In this document: piece after piece, positions 15,603-23,070 of the stretch
Layout: every line of letters begins with the position of its first letter
How positions within the stretch are numbered: the stretch's first letter is position 1
From: Vicinamibacteraceae bacterium
Lineage (GTDB): Bacteria; Planctomycetota; Phycisphaerae; Phycisphaerales; UBA5793
Reading direction: 5' to 3'
NCBI GenBank assembly: GCA_011525805.1
Contig: WYBR01000064.1
Location: forward strand, 1-37,743
DNA: 37,743 bases
Translations under genes and position numbers: made by a program
Notes under the pieces: model-generated
Seen by the model: the letters and a program-made list of their open reading frames with translations, nothing else
What the model was told of the DNA's origin: nothing
Database searches by the model: none

Positions 15603-16781
15603 TCAATCGGCCTCGAGGGCAAGCAGGTAGAGCGACCGGAGATCGCCCTCGTTTGCCGGGCGGGGATTGAACCGCGCGGTCCACTGCGCCGCCGCCTCCA
15701 GGGCGAGCGTGTCGAGTGCGGCGGCCTCAACCCCGGCGTGTCGCGGCGAAGCCGGCAATCCACCCGCCGCGAGCCATGCGGCGAGTTGATCCGCGAGTGT
15801 CTCGGCGGCGTGCCGCGGCGCGGCACCCTGCCCAACCAACCCGCCCGCCTGCGCGAGTTGCGCGTAGCGCTGGGCCGAATCCTCGTCGGCTGCGTTAAAC
15901 CGCACGACGTGGGGGAGCATCATCCCGACCGCGGCGCCGTGGACCATGCCGTAGTGCGCCGTGAGTGGATTCGCCAGCGAGTGGGCGATGCCGAGCATGC
16001 TCTTCTCGATCGAGATGCCCGCGAGGCTGGCGGCGAGGAGCATCTGCCCCTGCGATTCAACGTCGTCCGGCGTGGCGAGGACGCGCGCAAAGTGCCGAGC
16101 GCTGCGCGAAAAGGACTCGAGCGCGAAGCGGCGCGACGCTTCGGTCGCGTTGCGCGCCACGCAGGATTCGACGGCGTGCGATATCGCGTCGATGCCGCCG
16201 GCGGCGATGACGGACCGCGGCTGGGTGACCGCCAGCATCGGATCGAGCACCGCGACGCGCGGCGCTGCCGAGGCGTCGCCGCACGCCATCTTCATGTGCG
16301 TCTTCTCATCCGCGATGAGGGCGAAAGACTGCACCTCGCTGCCCGTGCCCGCGGTCGTGGGAATCGCGATGAGCGGCAGAAGGGGAGCCCTTGCCTTGCC
16401 GCGGCCCTGGTAATCGCGCATGGCGCCGCCGCTGGTCAGCAGAAAGTTGCATCCTTTGGCGCAGTCGATGCTGCTGCCCCCGCCGAGGGCGACGAAGAAG
16501 TCGATCGACGTTTCCCGCGCCGCGGCAAGACACGCCTCCACGTCAAGGTCCGTCGGATTGGGGCGCACGCGATCGAAGACGGCGACCTTGAGGCCGGCGG
16601 CGTCGAGGTTCTCCCGAGCGCGCGCGGCGTGGCCCGCCTTCACCAGTCCCTGGTCGGTGACGAGCAGCACGCGCGATCCGCCCTGCTCGCGCACGAGCGA
16701 GCCGATCTGCGCGAGCGCACCGGGGCCGAAGACGACGCGCGTCGTCGTGGCGTCTTCGAGATCGGGCAGGGGCAGCGTCAT
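15603..16781 (-). CDS. Iron-type (group III) alcohol dehydrogenase
   Basis: This 392-residue protein has the usual family length. FFVALGGGSSIDCAKG (about 95-110) is the GGGSxxD dinucleotide loop, and PTTAGTGSEV (141-150) is the second signature. The metal ligands of the FucO pattern are all present: Asp198 and His202 in GGIDAISHAVESC, His267 in GIAHSLANPL and His281 in GMVHGAAVG, with the expected 4- and 14-residue spacings. The enzyme interconverts an alcohol and an aldehyde with NAD(P)H in the cytoplasm. It follows an acylating-type aldehyde dehydrogenase and a LuxE-like gene on the same strand, so it can complete acid-aldehyde-alcohol interconversion. The substrate is unknown. Start ATG 16781. 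Confidence 0.92.
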   Translation of the reverse strand: MTLPLPDLEDATTTRVVFGPGALAQIGSLVREQGGSRVLLVTDQGLVKAGHAARARENLDAAGLKVAVFDRVRPNPTDLDVEACLAAARETSIDFFVALGGGSSIDCAKGCNFLLTSGGAMRDYQGRGKARAPLLPLIAIPTTAGTGSEVQSFALIADEKTHMKMACGDASAAPRVAVLDPMLAVTQPRSVIAAGGIDAISHAVESCVARNATEASRRFALESFSRSARHFARVLATPDDVESQGQMLLAASLAGISIEKSMLGIAHSLANPLTAHYGMVHGAAVGMMLPHVVRFNAADEDSAQRYAQLAQAGGLVGQGAAPRHAAETLADQLAAWLAAGGLPASPRHAGVEAAALDTLALEAAAQWTARFNPRPANEGDLRSLYLLALEAD

Positions 16782-16922
16782 TGATTCAGTTTGGCCGCGA
16801 AAAGGCTCAAAAGGCGCAAAAGGGGTTGGGTCGCGATCATTGACTTCTCGTCTCTCTTCTTTGCGCCTTTTGCGCCTCTTTGCGGCGATTGCCTTGGGGC
16901 CATTGCATGACGGCCGATGCTG
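16782..16922. repeat. Intergenic inverted repeat of AGGCGCAAAAGG words
   Basis: AGGCGCAAAAGG at 16812-16823 pairs exactly with CCTTTTGCGCCT at 16866-16877; adjacent AAAGGC/GCGCC and CTCTTTGCGG words extend the similarity. The gap interrupts the gene block between the aldehyde and alcohol dehydrogenase genes. It may be a dispersed repeat, a hairpin with a 42-base loop that modulates expression, or both. No promoter is recognised. Confidence 0.7.
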
Positions 16923-18347
16923 CTATCCACTCTGCAAGGCGCGCTCGCGGTAGAGGAAACTGATGATGTTGCCCTCGTGCGGCTGGAGCCAGTTGAGGCG
17001 CGTTGTCGGCACGGCGCCGAGGTTCAGACGGTCGATGTTCGTCGCGTCAACCACGGCGCAGCGGAATGCCTCATCGTTGCTGATGACGGTGCAGACCAGC
17101 GTGTCGCCGATCGCCTTGAGGACGTCGCTCTGCGGACACTCCACGACGGCGGCGAAGGGGAACATGAACTCGGTGTTGGCGAGCGAGCGCTTGGGCGAAT
17201 CGCAATGCACGATGGTCGGCCGCAGGTAGGCGCAGCGCTGCTCGCGCACGAGCCGTTCGCCGCCGCGGTATTTCGCGGTCACGTCCTCAACGCCGCTCTC
17301 CGCCAGTGCGTTCTCGATCATCCCGTTGATTCCCTCGGCCTGCGCGGCGATGGTGAAGGCGGCCAGCGGCGCCTTGGGGTCATCCGGCGGCAGGGGCGCG
17401 ACGGGCCCGAGGCGCTGCGCCAGCGCTTCGGCGATCTCACGGCTGTGGCGCGAGACCCAGATGCCGGAGCAGTTGATGCAACCGCGCCCGCCGTTGAGCG
17501 CAATGCTGTCCACCATGAGATCGAGGTACTTCTCCCACTCATCCACGCAGTCGTCGCCGAGGATGATCTTGCTGAAGCCGGGTCCGTGGACCTGCACGGC
17601 CGGATTGCCGCGATACTGCTCGACCGTCGTCTTGCTGCCGAAGATCATGGTGCGCGGCACGTGATTGACGACGGCCATGCCGACTTCGGCGCCGCCGGGA
17701 TACAGGCCGATCGACTCGCGCGGCAGTCCCGCCTCAAAGAACGCCTGCGCCATGCGGAAGGGAGTCCACGGCTCAAGCGGGCCTGGCTTGAGCACGAGGC
17801 CGATCTGCAGCGCCGGCACCGGCAGCCACAGTCCGTGCGTGCCCGGTGAATTGGAGGGCAGGACCATCCCGAGCACCGGCGAGTTCGCCTGCATCGAGCG
17901 CATCACGCCGCGCTCTTCGCCGTAGCCGCGCGTGAGGATGCCGCGGTCGAGCCCGCGCGTGAGCGAGCCGAGTATCGCATCGAGGTTCGTGAGGACGTAG
18001 TGCAACTTCTCCATGTTGAAGCGGCACATGTGCTCGGGCAGGCCGGTGGTGGCGGACTGGCACCGGACGAAGTCCTCGGGGGACTGCCTGGCGCTGCCGA
18101 GGGGAAGCGTCGACTTGATGAAGAGACCGGCGGCCGTGCCCAGCCGCCGGCAGAGTTCATCGCAGGGGATGGCGCGCAGGGCCTGGCGCGCGCGGTGCGC
18201 CTGCCGCATGTCGCGCGCAATCAGCCCCGGGTTCGCCTGCGAGACCTGGCAGAGTTCCTCGCCGGTGGCGAAGTGAACAACCGTCTCGACGTCGAGACTC
18301 TCGTAGGGTTCACCCCAGCGGAGGATGGGAAAGTGCGGGAGACTCAT
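16923..18347 (-). CDS. Aldehyde dehydrogenase superfamily, acylating type likely
   Basis: This 474-residue protein has an ALDH core. LGMVLPSNSPGTHGLWLPVP carries the Asn of the oxyanion hole (about Asn165), IGLVLKPGP the cofactor Lys (about Lys187), and NGGRGCINCSG the nucleophile (about Cys290, with a second Cys at 293). Where ordinary ALDHs have the general-base Glu in E-L-G-G-K, this protein reads VHGPGFSKIILGDD, close to the V-G-x-G-N segment of CoA-acylating enzymes such as the AdhE aldehyde domain. I therefore infer reversible acyl-CoA/aldehyde conversion rather than free-acid formation. The LuxE-like gene lies 58 bp upstream and the Fe-type alcohol dehydrogenase 141 bp downstream. Alternative: a LuxC-like acyl reductase. 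Substrate unknown. Confidence 0.85.
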   Translation of the reverse strand: MSLPHFPILRWGEPYESLDVETVVHFATGEELCQVSQANPGLIARDMRQAHRARQALRAIPCDELCRRLGTAAGLFIKSTLPLGSARQSPEDFVRCQSATTGLPEHMCRFNMEKLHYVLTNLDAILGSLTRGLDRGILTRGYGEERGVMRSMQANSPVLGMVLPSNSPGTHGLWLPVPALQIGLVLKPGPLEPWTPFRMAQAFFEAGLPRESIGLYPGGAEVGMAVVNHVPRTMIFGSKTTVEQYRGNPAVQVHGPGFSKIILGDDCVDEWEKYLDLMVDSIALNGGRGCINCSGIWVSRHSREIAEALAQRLGPVAPLPPDDPKAPLAAFTIAAQAEGINGMIENALAESGVEDVTAKYRGGERLVREQRCAYLRPTIVHCDSPKRSLANTEFMFPFAAVVECPQSDVLKAIGDTLVCTVISNDEAFRCAVVDATNIDRLNLGAVPTTRLNWLQPHEGNIISFLYRERALQSG

Positions 18348-18364
18348 GTCGTTGCTTGCCGGCG

Positions 18365-18399
18365 CGCTCCCCTGCGCAGAGCCTTCGGGTCGCCGCTGA
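18365..18399 (+). repeat. Dispersed 35-bp repeat, copy A
   Basis: The core CGCAGAGCCTTCGGGTCGC lies within a 35-bp match to the reverse complement of 22956-22990, with 32 of 35 bases identical. This copy falls in the 58-bp gap before the aldehyde dehydrogenase gene. Confidence 0.75.
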
Positions 18400-18405
18400 C
18401 CAATT

Positions 18406-19503
18406 TCAATAGACCCCCTCGACGATGGTGGTCTTGCTCGCGCCGAAGGGGCGCACTTCGCCCACGCCGTCCCACGGATAGAGATCGCAGGGCCGGCGGC
18501 GGATCGCTTCGTCCCTCTCCAGGAACCGCGGCATGAAGAACTCCTTCGTCAGCGTCGTCAGTTCCACCCGGCCCCACTGCCCGTACTCGACAACGTGCTC
18601 CGGGTGATCCGGATCGACGACGCGCAGCATGGCTCGCGGCTGGGGCGCGTAATAGGTGATCGAGTAGCGATCTTCGGGCGTGAGCGGCTTGTGGCACGCG
18701 AGTCCCATGAGCGTGTTGCCGTACGTCGGGACGAACTTCGTCCGCCCCTCGAGCACCTCTTCGACGAGAAAGCGCGTGTACTGCGGCTCCATCGTCGTCC
18801 CGCCGCAGAAGACGCCCCTGATCCCGGCATCGGGAATCGAGATCTTCTCCGCCAGCGCTTCGAGGAGTTTGGGCGTGGTGAAGAGTGCGTTAACGCGGCG
18901 GTGGGTGAGGATCGTCACCGCCTGATCGACGACGTGCTCCATGTACGCCTTCGCCTGGTCGAACTGCTTACTCGAAATCAATTTCTTCACCCAGCGCGGA
19001 TCGAGATCGACAAAGAAGCACGAGCAGCCGCGGTAGTTGGCGAGATGCTCGATGGCCAGGCGCAGGCGCCGCGGCCCGGTCGGCCCCATCATGAGCCAGT
19101 AGCCGTTGCGGGGAAAGTCGGCATCGCGGAGCGTGGCGGAGAACTGCTCGTAATCAGTCTTGTAGTCCTCCCAGCCGATGCGCTGCTTGGGCATGCCCGT
19201 CGTGCCGCCGGTCTCGAAGATCGTGAAAGGCCGGCCCTTGTAGGCCGCGGGAACCCACCGTTCGAGCGGCTCGGAGCGCAGCGACTCGTCGGCGAAGTTG
19301 GGGAACACGAGCAGATCATCGACGATCTTCACTCGCGCGATCGGGTCGATGCCGGTGCGCTTCGCCCAGTCGAGCCAGAAGGGCGTGCCGGTCTCGGGGC
19401 TGAAGTGCCAGCGGACGATCTCGCGCAGGTGGGCGTCGAGGGCGCGGCGCGCGTCTTCGGTGGTGCGCGGGGCGGCAGTCGTGGCGGAGACGTCGGCGGT
19501 CAT
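18406..19503 (-). CDS. LuxE-like / small AMP-forming adenylating enzyme
   Basis: This 365-residue protein is close to LuxE acyl-protein synthetase length (about 370) and shorter than ordinary acyl-CoA ligases. FTIFETGGTTGMPKQRIG (about 94-110) is the Ser/Thr/Gly-rich phosphate loop, where LuxE has S-S-G-T-N-G. Downstream GVFCGGTTMEP and FVPTYGNTLMGLACH fill the places of the G-G-E and Y-G-x-T-E adenylation motifs, and the last 40 residues carry a short hinge-like segment (CDLYPWDGVGEVRPFG). Such enzymes activate an acid as an adenylate and hand the acyl group to a partner reductase. The next gene is an aldehyde dehydrogenase, a LuxC-LuxE-like pairing. GTG at 19512 overlapping the symporter stop (GTGA) is an alternative start. 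Confidence 0.75.
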   Translation of the reverse strand: MTADVSATTAAPRTTEDARRALDAHLREIVRWHFSPETGTPFWLDWAKRTGIDPIARVKIVDDLLVFPNFADESLRSEPLERWVPAAYKGRPFTIFETGGTTGMPKQRIGWEDYKTDYEQFSATLRDADFPRNGYWLMMGPTGPRRLRLAIEHLANYRGCSCFFVDLDPRWVKKLISSKQFDQAKAYMEHVVDQAVTILTHRRVNALFTTPKLLEALAEKISIPDAGIRGVFCGGTTMEPQYTRFLVEEVLEGRTKFVPTYGNTLMGLACHKPLTPEDRYSITYYAPQPRAMLRVVDPDHPEHVVEYGQWGRVELTTLTKEFFMPRFLERDEAIRRRPCDLYPWDGVGEVRPFGASKTTIVEGVY

Positions 19504-19508
19504 GAGAA

Positions 19509-21110
19509 TCACGCGGTTTCGAGGGGGTCAAAGAACCGGTCAATCGCCTCGCGCCGCGGCGGCGGCGTAAGGAGCGAGACGACGATCAGCGCCGCCGTGC
19601 TCGCGGCGAAGATGATCGTGACGGGCATCACGGCGCCGAAGACGAGCGTCTCGTCGTCCTGTCCCGGCGGCCGGTCGGCCTTGGCGATCATGTCGAGGGT
19701 GAACATGATGGTCCAGACCACCGCAGTGACGAGCACGCAGGCGATCGCGCCCGCCTTGGTGGCGCGCCTCCAGTACACGGCCGCGAAGACGAGGGGAAAG
19801 AGGGACGCAAAGCCGCTGAAGCACCACACGCCGAGGTCGAAGACGTGCGTGCCCTTCTGCAGGACCAGCGCGAGCAGGTAACTCACGATCACGATGCCGA
19901 GGATGAAGCCGCGCCCGATCCAGATCTTCTGGCCGTCGGTGAAGCGGTCCGGCCCGGTGATGCGCAAGACGACGTCGCGCGTGAACATCGTGCCGATGCA
20001 CATGAACTGCGAGTCGAGCGAACTCATGATGGCGGCAAGAATGCCAGCCCCAAGCAGGCCGCTGAGCCACGGCTGGTGGACGAAAGTGCTCACCATGCGC
20101 CCGAGCACGGTGTTGGCGTCGGCCGCGGGCGGATTGAGCGCCGCCGCGGCCCACACGCCGATCATGATGCACGGCAGCCAGACGATCGCAATGCAGACGG
20201 GATGCGCCACGACGGTGAGGCGAAAGGCCTTGGCGCTCTTCGCGGTGAGCCAGTGCTGGAAAAGGTGCGGGAACATGCCCACGGAGAGTGGAATGAAGCA
20301 GTAGGTGAAGAACTGCGCCCGGCCGATCAGCCCCTCGCGTCCCAGGCGCGTGGCCGCCTTTTCGTGAGCGGCGACGGCCTCACTCGCAACGGTCAGCCCG
20401 CCGAGTTTCGAGGCGATCATGTAGAAAGCGACGACGCCGGTGATCATGAACACCAGCGTCTGAAGCGTGTTGGCCCAGACGGCGCCGCGCAGCCCGCCGA
20501 AGAAGACGTAGAAGAGGACGATGAAGCAGATCACCCCCATACCCAGCCACGGCGGGACGCCGCCGTGCAACGCCGGATTGGGCGTCCCATCGGGCTTGAG
20601 CACCGGAAACAGGTCAGGAAAAGTGCCGGAGGTGATGGGCTGAATCGCCTTGCCCGCGCCGATCACGCCGACCAGCAGGTAGGGAATGACGAGCGCGACG
20701 AGAATGGGAAAGAGGATGTACCCCAGCGCCGGCGAGTCGAACCGCTCGCGGAAGTACTCGCATTGCGTGAGGTAGCCGTGCCGCTTTCCCACCGCCCAGA
20801 GGCGGATGCCAATGAGAAAAAAGCACGCGGAGTGGATCAATCCCGACCAAGAGGCCATCAGGCCGTAGACGCCGATGCCCGTCGAGTACGCCTTGCCCGT
20901 CGAGCCGACGAGCGCGAAGCCCGTCATCGTCGTGCCGAAGATTGACATGAGCATGAGGAACGAGCCGACCGAGCGGGAGACGAGGAAGTAGTCCGCCGCG
21001 GTGCCGCGAAAGAGCCGCGCGCTGGCGACGCCGAGGACGATGAGCAGCGCGAGGTAGGCGACGATGACGAGCAGGGGTGTGTGATCGCCGACGGCGAGCG
21101 TGAGGTTCAT
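19509..21110 (-). CDS. Sodium:solute symporter family (SSS) transporter
   Basis: This 533-residue protein has about 13 hydrophobic helices. The early segment LFRGTAADYFLVSRSVGSFL, then MLMSIFGTTMTGFALVGSTG, matches the SSS pattern of an unwound first core helix. FYVFFGGLRGAVWANTLQTL is the conserved G-G-x-x-A-V-x-W/T-D/N motif, and GILAAIMSSLDSQFMCIGTM is the Na2-site helix with its Ser-Ser/Asp. It imports an organic solute, often a carboxylate, sugar or amino acid, with sodium across the inner membrane; specificity is not readable. ATG 21110 overlaps the stop of the small DUF3311-like gene as ATGA, a common transporter pair. It directly precedes the LuxE-like gene, so its substrate may be the acid activated there. 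Confidence 0.9.
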   Translation of the reverse strand: MNLTLAVGDHTPLLVIVAYLALLIVLGVASARLFRGTAADYFLVSRSVGSFLMLMSIFGTTMTGFALVGSTGKAYSTGIGVYGLMASWSGLIHSACFFLIGIRLWAVGKRHGYLTQCEYFRERFDSPALGYILFPILVALVIPYLLVGVIGAGKAIQPITSGTFPDLFPVLKPDGTPNPALHGGVPPWLGMGVICFIVLFYVFFGGLRGAVWANTLQTLVFMITGVVAFYMIASKLGGLTVASEAVAAHEKAATRLGREGLIGRAQFFTYCFIPLSVGMFPHLFQHWLTAKSAKAFRLTVVAHPVCIAIVWLPCIMIGVWAAAALNPPAADANTVLGRMVSTFVHQPWLSGLLGAGILAAIMSSLDSQFMCIGTMFTRDVVLRITGPDRFTDGQKIWIGRGFILGIVIVSYLLALVLQKGTHVFDLGVWCFSGFASLFPLVFAAVYWRRATKAGAIACVLVTAVVWTIMFTLDMIAKADRPPGQDDETLVFGAVMPVTIIFAASTAALIVVSLLTPPPRREAIDRFFDPLETA

Positions 21111-21376
21111 GATCGCCCCCCGCGCTTCGCCTCGGGCGGCGGCGCGCCGGCGTCCGCCCACTGCTCGATGTGCGAAGGCCAGGCAAACTTCACTGCCGCC
21201 AGCCACAGCAGCGCCGCGGCGATCGAGTACGCCGCGTGGTACGCCAGACCGACCGGCAGAAAACCGAAGACCAGCGACCGGTCATCCCAGAACCAGAAGT
21301 CATGGTGCAGAGTGAACAGCAACGCCGCGGCGATCCAGACGAGGCGCCACGCGTTCGACCGCCGAGGTCTGCTCAC
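21107..21376 (-). CDS. DUF3311-like small membrane partner of the symporter
   Basis: This 89-residue protein has two hydrophobic helices (about 11-24 and 35-64) separated by HHDFWFWDDRSLVFGFLPVG, the region where DUF3311 proteins carry an aromatic/acidic loop followed by G-F/L-P. DUF3311 proteins commonly sit just before SSS transporters. The start is GTG at 21376, which overlaps the upstream propeller's TGA as GTGA; its own stop overlaps the symporter start as ATGA. The translational coupling on both sides supports a stoichiometric role with the symporter. The longer frame extending into the propeller gene is not real. Confidence 0.75.
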   Translation of the reverse strand: MSRPRRSNAWRLVWIAAALLFTLHHDFWFWDDRSLVFGFLPVGLAYHAAYSIAAALLWLAAVKFAWPSHIEQWADAGAPPPEAKRGGRS

Positions 21377-23028
21377 GGCGAGCCCTCCCCGCCCGCGGCG
21401 CTGAGGTTCGCGATGGCGAACAGGTGGGTGTGCGTAGCGACGTAGAGCGTGTGGTTGGCGGCGATGGCCGAGGAGTAGATCGGCGACTTCATGTCCACTT
21501 CGTTGATCACGTTGAGTTCCTTGCCGGCGGCGAGAATCGTCATGTAGCCGTCTTCGTTGCCGATGAAGACCTTGCCGTCCGCGACGAGGGGCGAGGCCCA
21601 GATGTGTCCCTTGGTGTCGTGGACCCAGTATTCGTGCCCCGTCTCCGCGTCGAGGCAGTAGACGAAGCCGGAGAAATCGGCCGCGTAGACAAGGCCGTCG
21701 TGAATCGCGAGCGTCGAAATCGACCGTGCGATCTTCTGGTAGGACCAGACCCTGCCGGACTTGGTGACGTCGCCGGTCCCGGACGCGTTGATGCACACGA
21801 GGTTTCCCGCGCCTTCGCCGTGCTCGGGATCCTGGCCGATGGCGACGTAAACGCGGTCCTTGTAGACGATCGGCGTGGCGAGCACCTCGCTCGGGCCGGC
21901 GCGCGTCGCATACTTGATCTTCTTGCCGTCTCGCTCGCGGTACTCCGGCGGATTGGCGTCGAATCGCCAGATTTCCTTGAGAATCGGGTAACCCTCCTCA
22001 TCGTCGGTCGGATCCGGGGCGAAGGCGTAGACCCAGCCGTCGGGTCCGCCGAAGATGGCCAGGTCCAGGCGATCGCTCTTGAGATAGGCAGGCGAAGTCC
22101 AGTTGCAGTGAAAGATGCGGCTGCTCAGGCCCGACTGCTCTTCCGCCAGGAGTTCGCCGGTGTTCTTGTCGACGAGGATGAGGCTCGGGGCGTTGGGGGC
22201 GGGGGTCTCGACGTGGCCGTAGTCCACGCCGTTGGACGTCGTCACCCACAACTGGTCGCCGACGACGAGCACGCTGCTGCTGGTGATGTTGTGCGGGAAG
22301 ACGCCGCACTCGTCGATCATGTTGAGCGTCCAGAGGATGTCGGCGTCAGTGGGGCGGACCTCCATCGGAGGATTGCCGCGGCCGGCGAGGTACTGCCCTT
22401 CCTCCTTGAAAGGCCCGTCGTTCCCGTTGGACATTCCTTGCACGTCGAGGCAGACGACCTCGCAGAGGTTGGTCACGAGGTAGACGCGCTCGCCGTCGAT
22501 GGTGGGAGAGGAGCAGATGCCGAGGTATTCCCAGTCGCTCACCTTGCCGGTGCCGAGTTTCGGGACGTTGAGCATCCAGATCATCTCGCCGGTGGCTTCG
22601 TCGAAGCAGTAGAGAACGCTGCGGTCGCCGGTGAAGCGGTCGTCGCGCGGCGAGTCGTTGTTGGTGCCGACGTAGATGCGGCCGTCGCGGACCGTCGGGT
22701 TGCCGTAGGCCTGCGAGCCGAGTTTGGCGATCCACTTGACGTTGACGGCCCTCGATGCGTCGATCTGGTCGGTGGCGCCGATGAACTCGCCGCAGTTGAA
22801 GTCGGTCGGCAGCCCGGTTGTCGTCGAGACCATGTTGCGGGTGATGTCGCGCCCCCACATGGGCCAGTCCTGGGCGTGGGCGTGCTGAATGGTCAATCCG
22901 CCCATCACAGAGACGCAAAGACTCAATGACAGGCAACGACGCACGGCGCCCCCGTTTAGCCGCGACCCGAAGGCTCTGCGAAGGGGAGCGAGTCGAGTGT
23001 TGCGAGTTTTCGAATGTCTGCTGTTCAT
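21373..23028 (-). CDS. Secreted PQQ-like beta-propeller protein
   Basis: This protein is 551 residues from ATG 23028, where GGAG lies about seven bases upstream. An alternative GTG at 22944 would give a cleaner signal peptide (VRRCLSLSLCVSVMGGLTIQ then HAHA). The mature part begins QDWPMWGRDITRNM and carries propeller blades such as IYVGTNNDSPR, VYVAIGQDPEHGEG, VYCLDAETGHEYW and KVFIGNEDGYMT. It is longer than its paralogues, with extra loops (about 160-290). No heme or vicinal-Cys motif is seen, so a binding or scaffold role in the periplasm is likelier than a quinoprotein. Unusually, codons 13-24 lie in a dispersed repeat (22956-22990), so the first 28 residues may be recent or untranslated. 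It is coupled to the DUF3311-like gene. Confidence 0.85.
   Translation of the reverse strand: MNSRHSKTRNTRLAPLRRAFGSRLNGGAVRRCLSLSLCVSVMGGLTIQHAHAQDWPMWGRDITRNMVSTTTGLPTDFNCGEFIGATDQIDASRAVNVKWIAKLGSQAYGNPTVRDGRIYVGTNNDSPRDDRFTGDRSVLYCFDEATGEMIWMLNVPKLGTGKVSDWEYLGICSSPTIDGERVYLVTNLCEVVCLDVQGMSNGNDGPFKEEGQYLAGRGNPPMEVRPTDADILWTLNMIDECGVFPHNITSSSVLVVGDQLWVTTSNGVDYGHVETPAPNAPSLILVDKNTGELLAEEQSGLSSRIFHCNWTSPAYLKSDRLDLAIFGGPDGWVYAFAPDPTDDEEGYPILKEIWRFDANPPEYRERDGKKIKYATRAGPSEVLATPIVYKDRVYVAIGQDPEHGEGAGNLVCINASGTGDVTKSGRVWSYQKIARSISTLAIHDGLVYAADFSGFVYCLDAETGHEYWVHDTKGHIWASPLVADGKVFIGNEDGYMTILAAGKELNVINEVDMKSPIYSSAIAANHTLYVATHTHLFAIANLSAAGGEGSP
22956..22990 (-). repeat. Dispersed 35-bp repeat, copy B
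   Basis: This is the inverted partner of 18365-18399 (32 of 35 bases match). It lies inside the 5' end of the propeller gene, between a well-placed Shine-Dalgarno/ATG and the signal-peptide-like hydrophobic segment, and would add the peptide APLRRAFGSRLN. Confidence 0.75.
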
Positions 23029-23070
23029 CGTTCTTCTCCGCGCCGAGGCGTCGCGGCCTGGGCGACGCTG

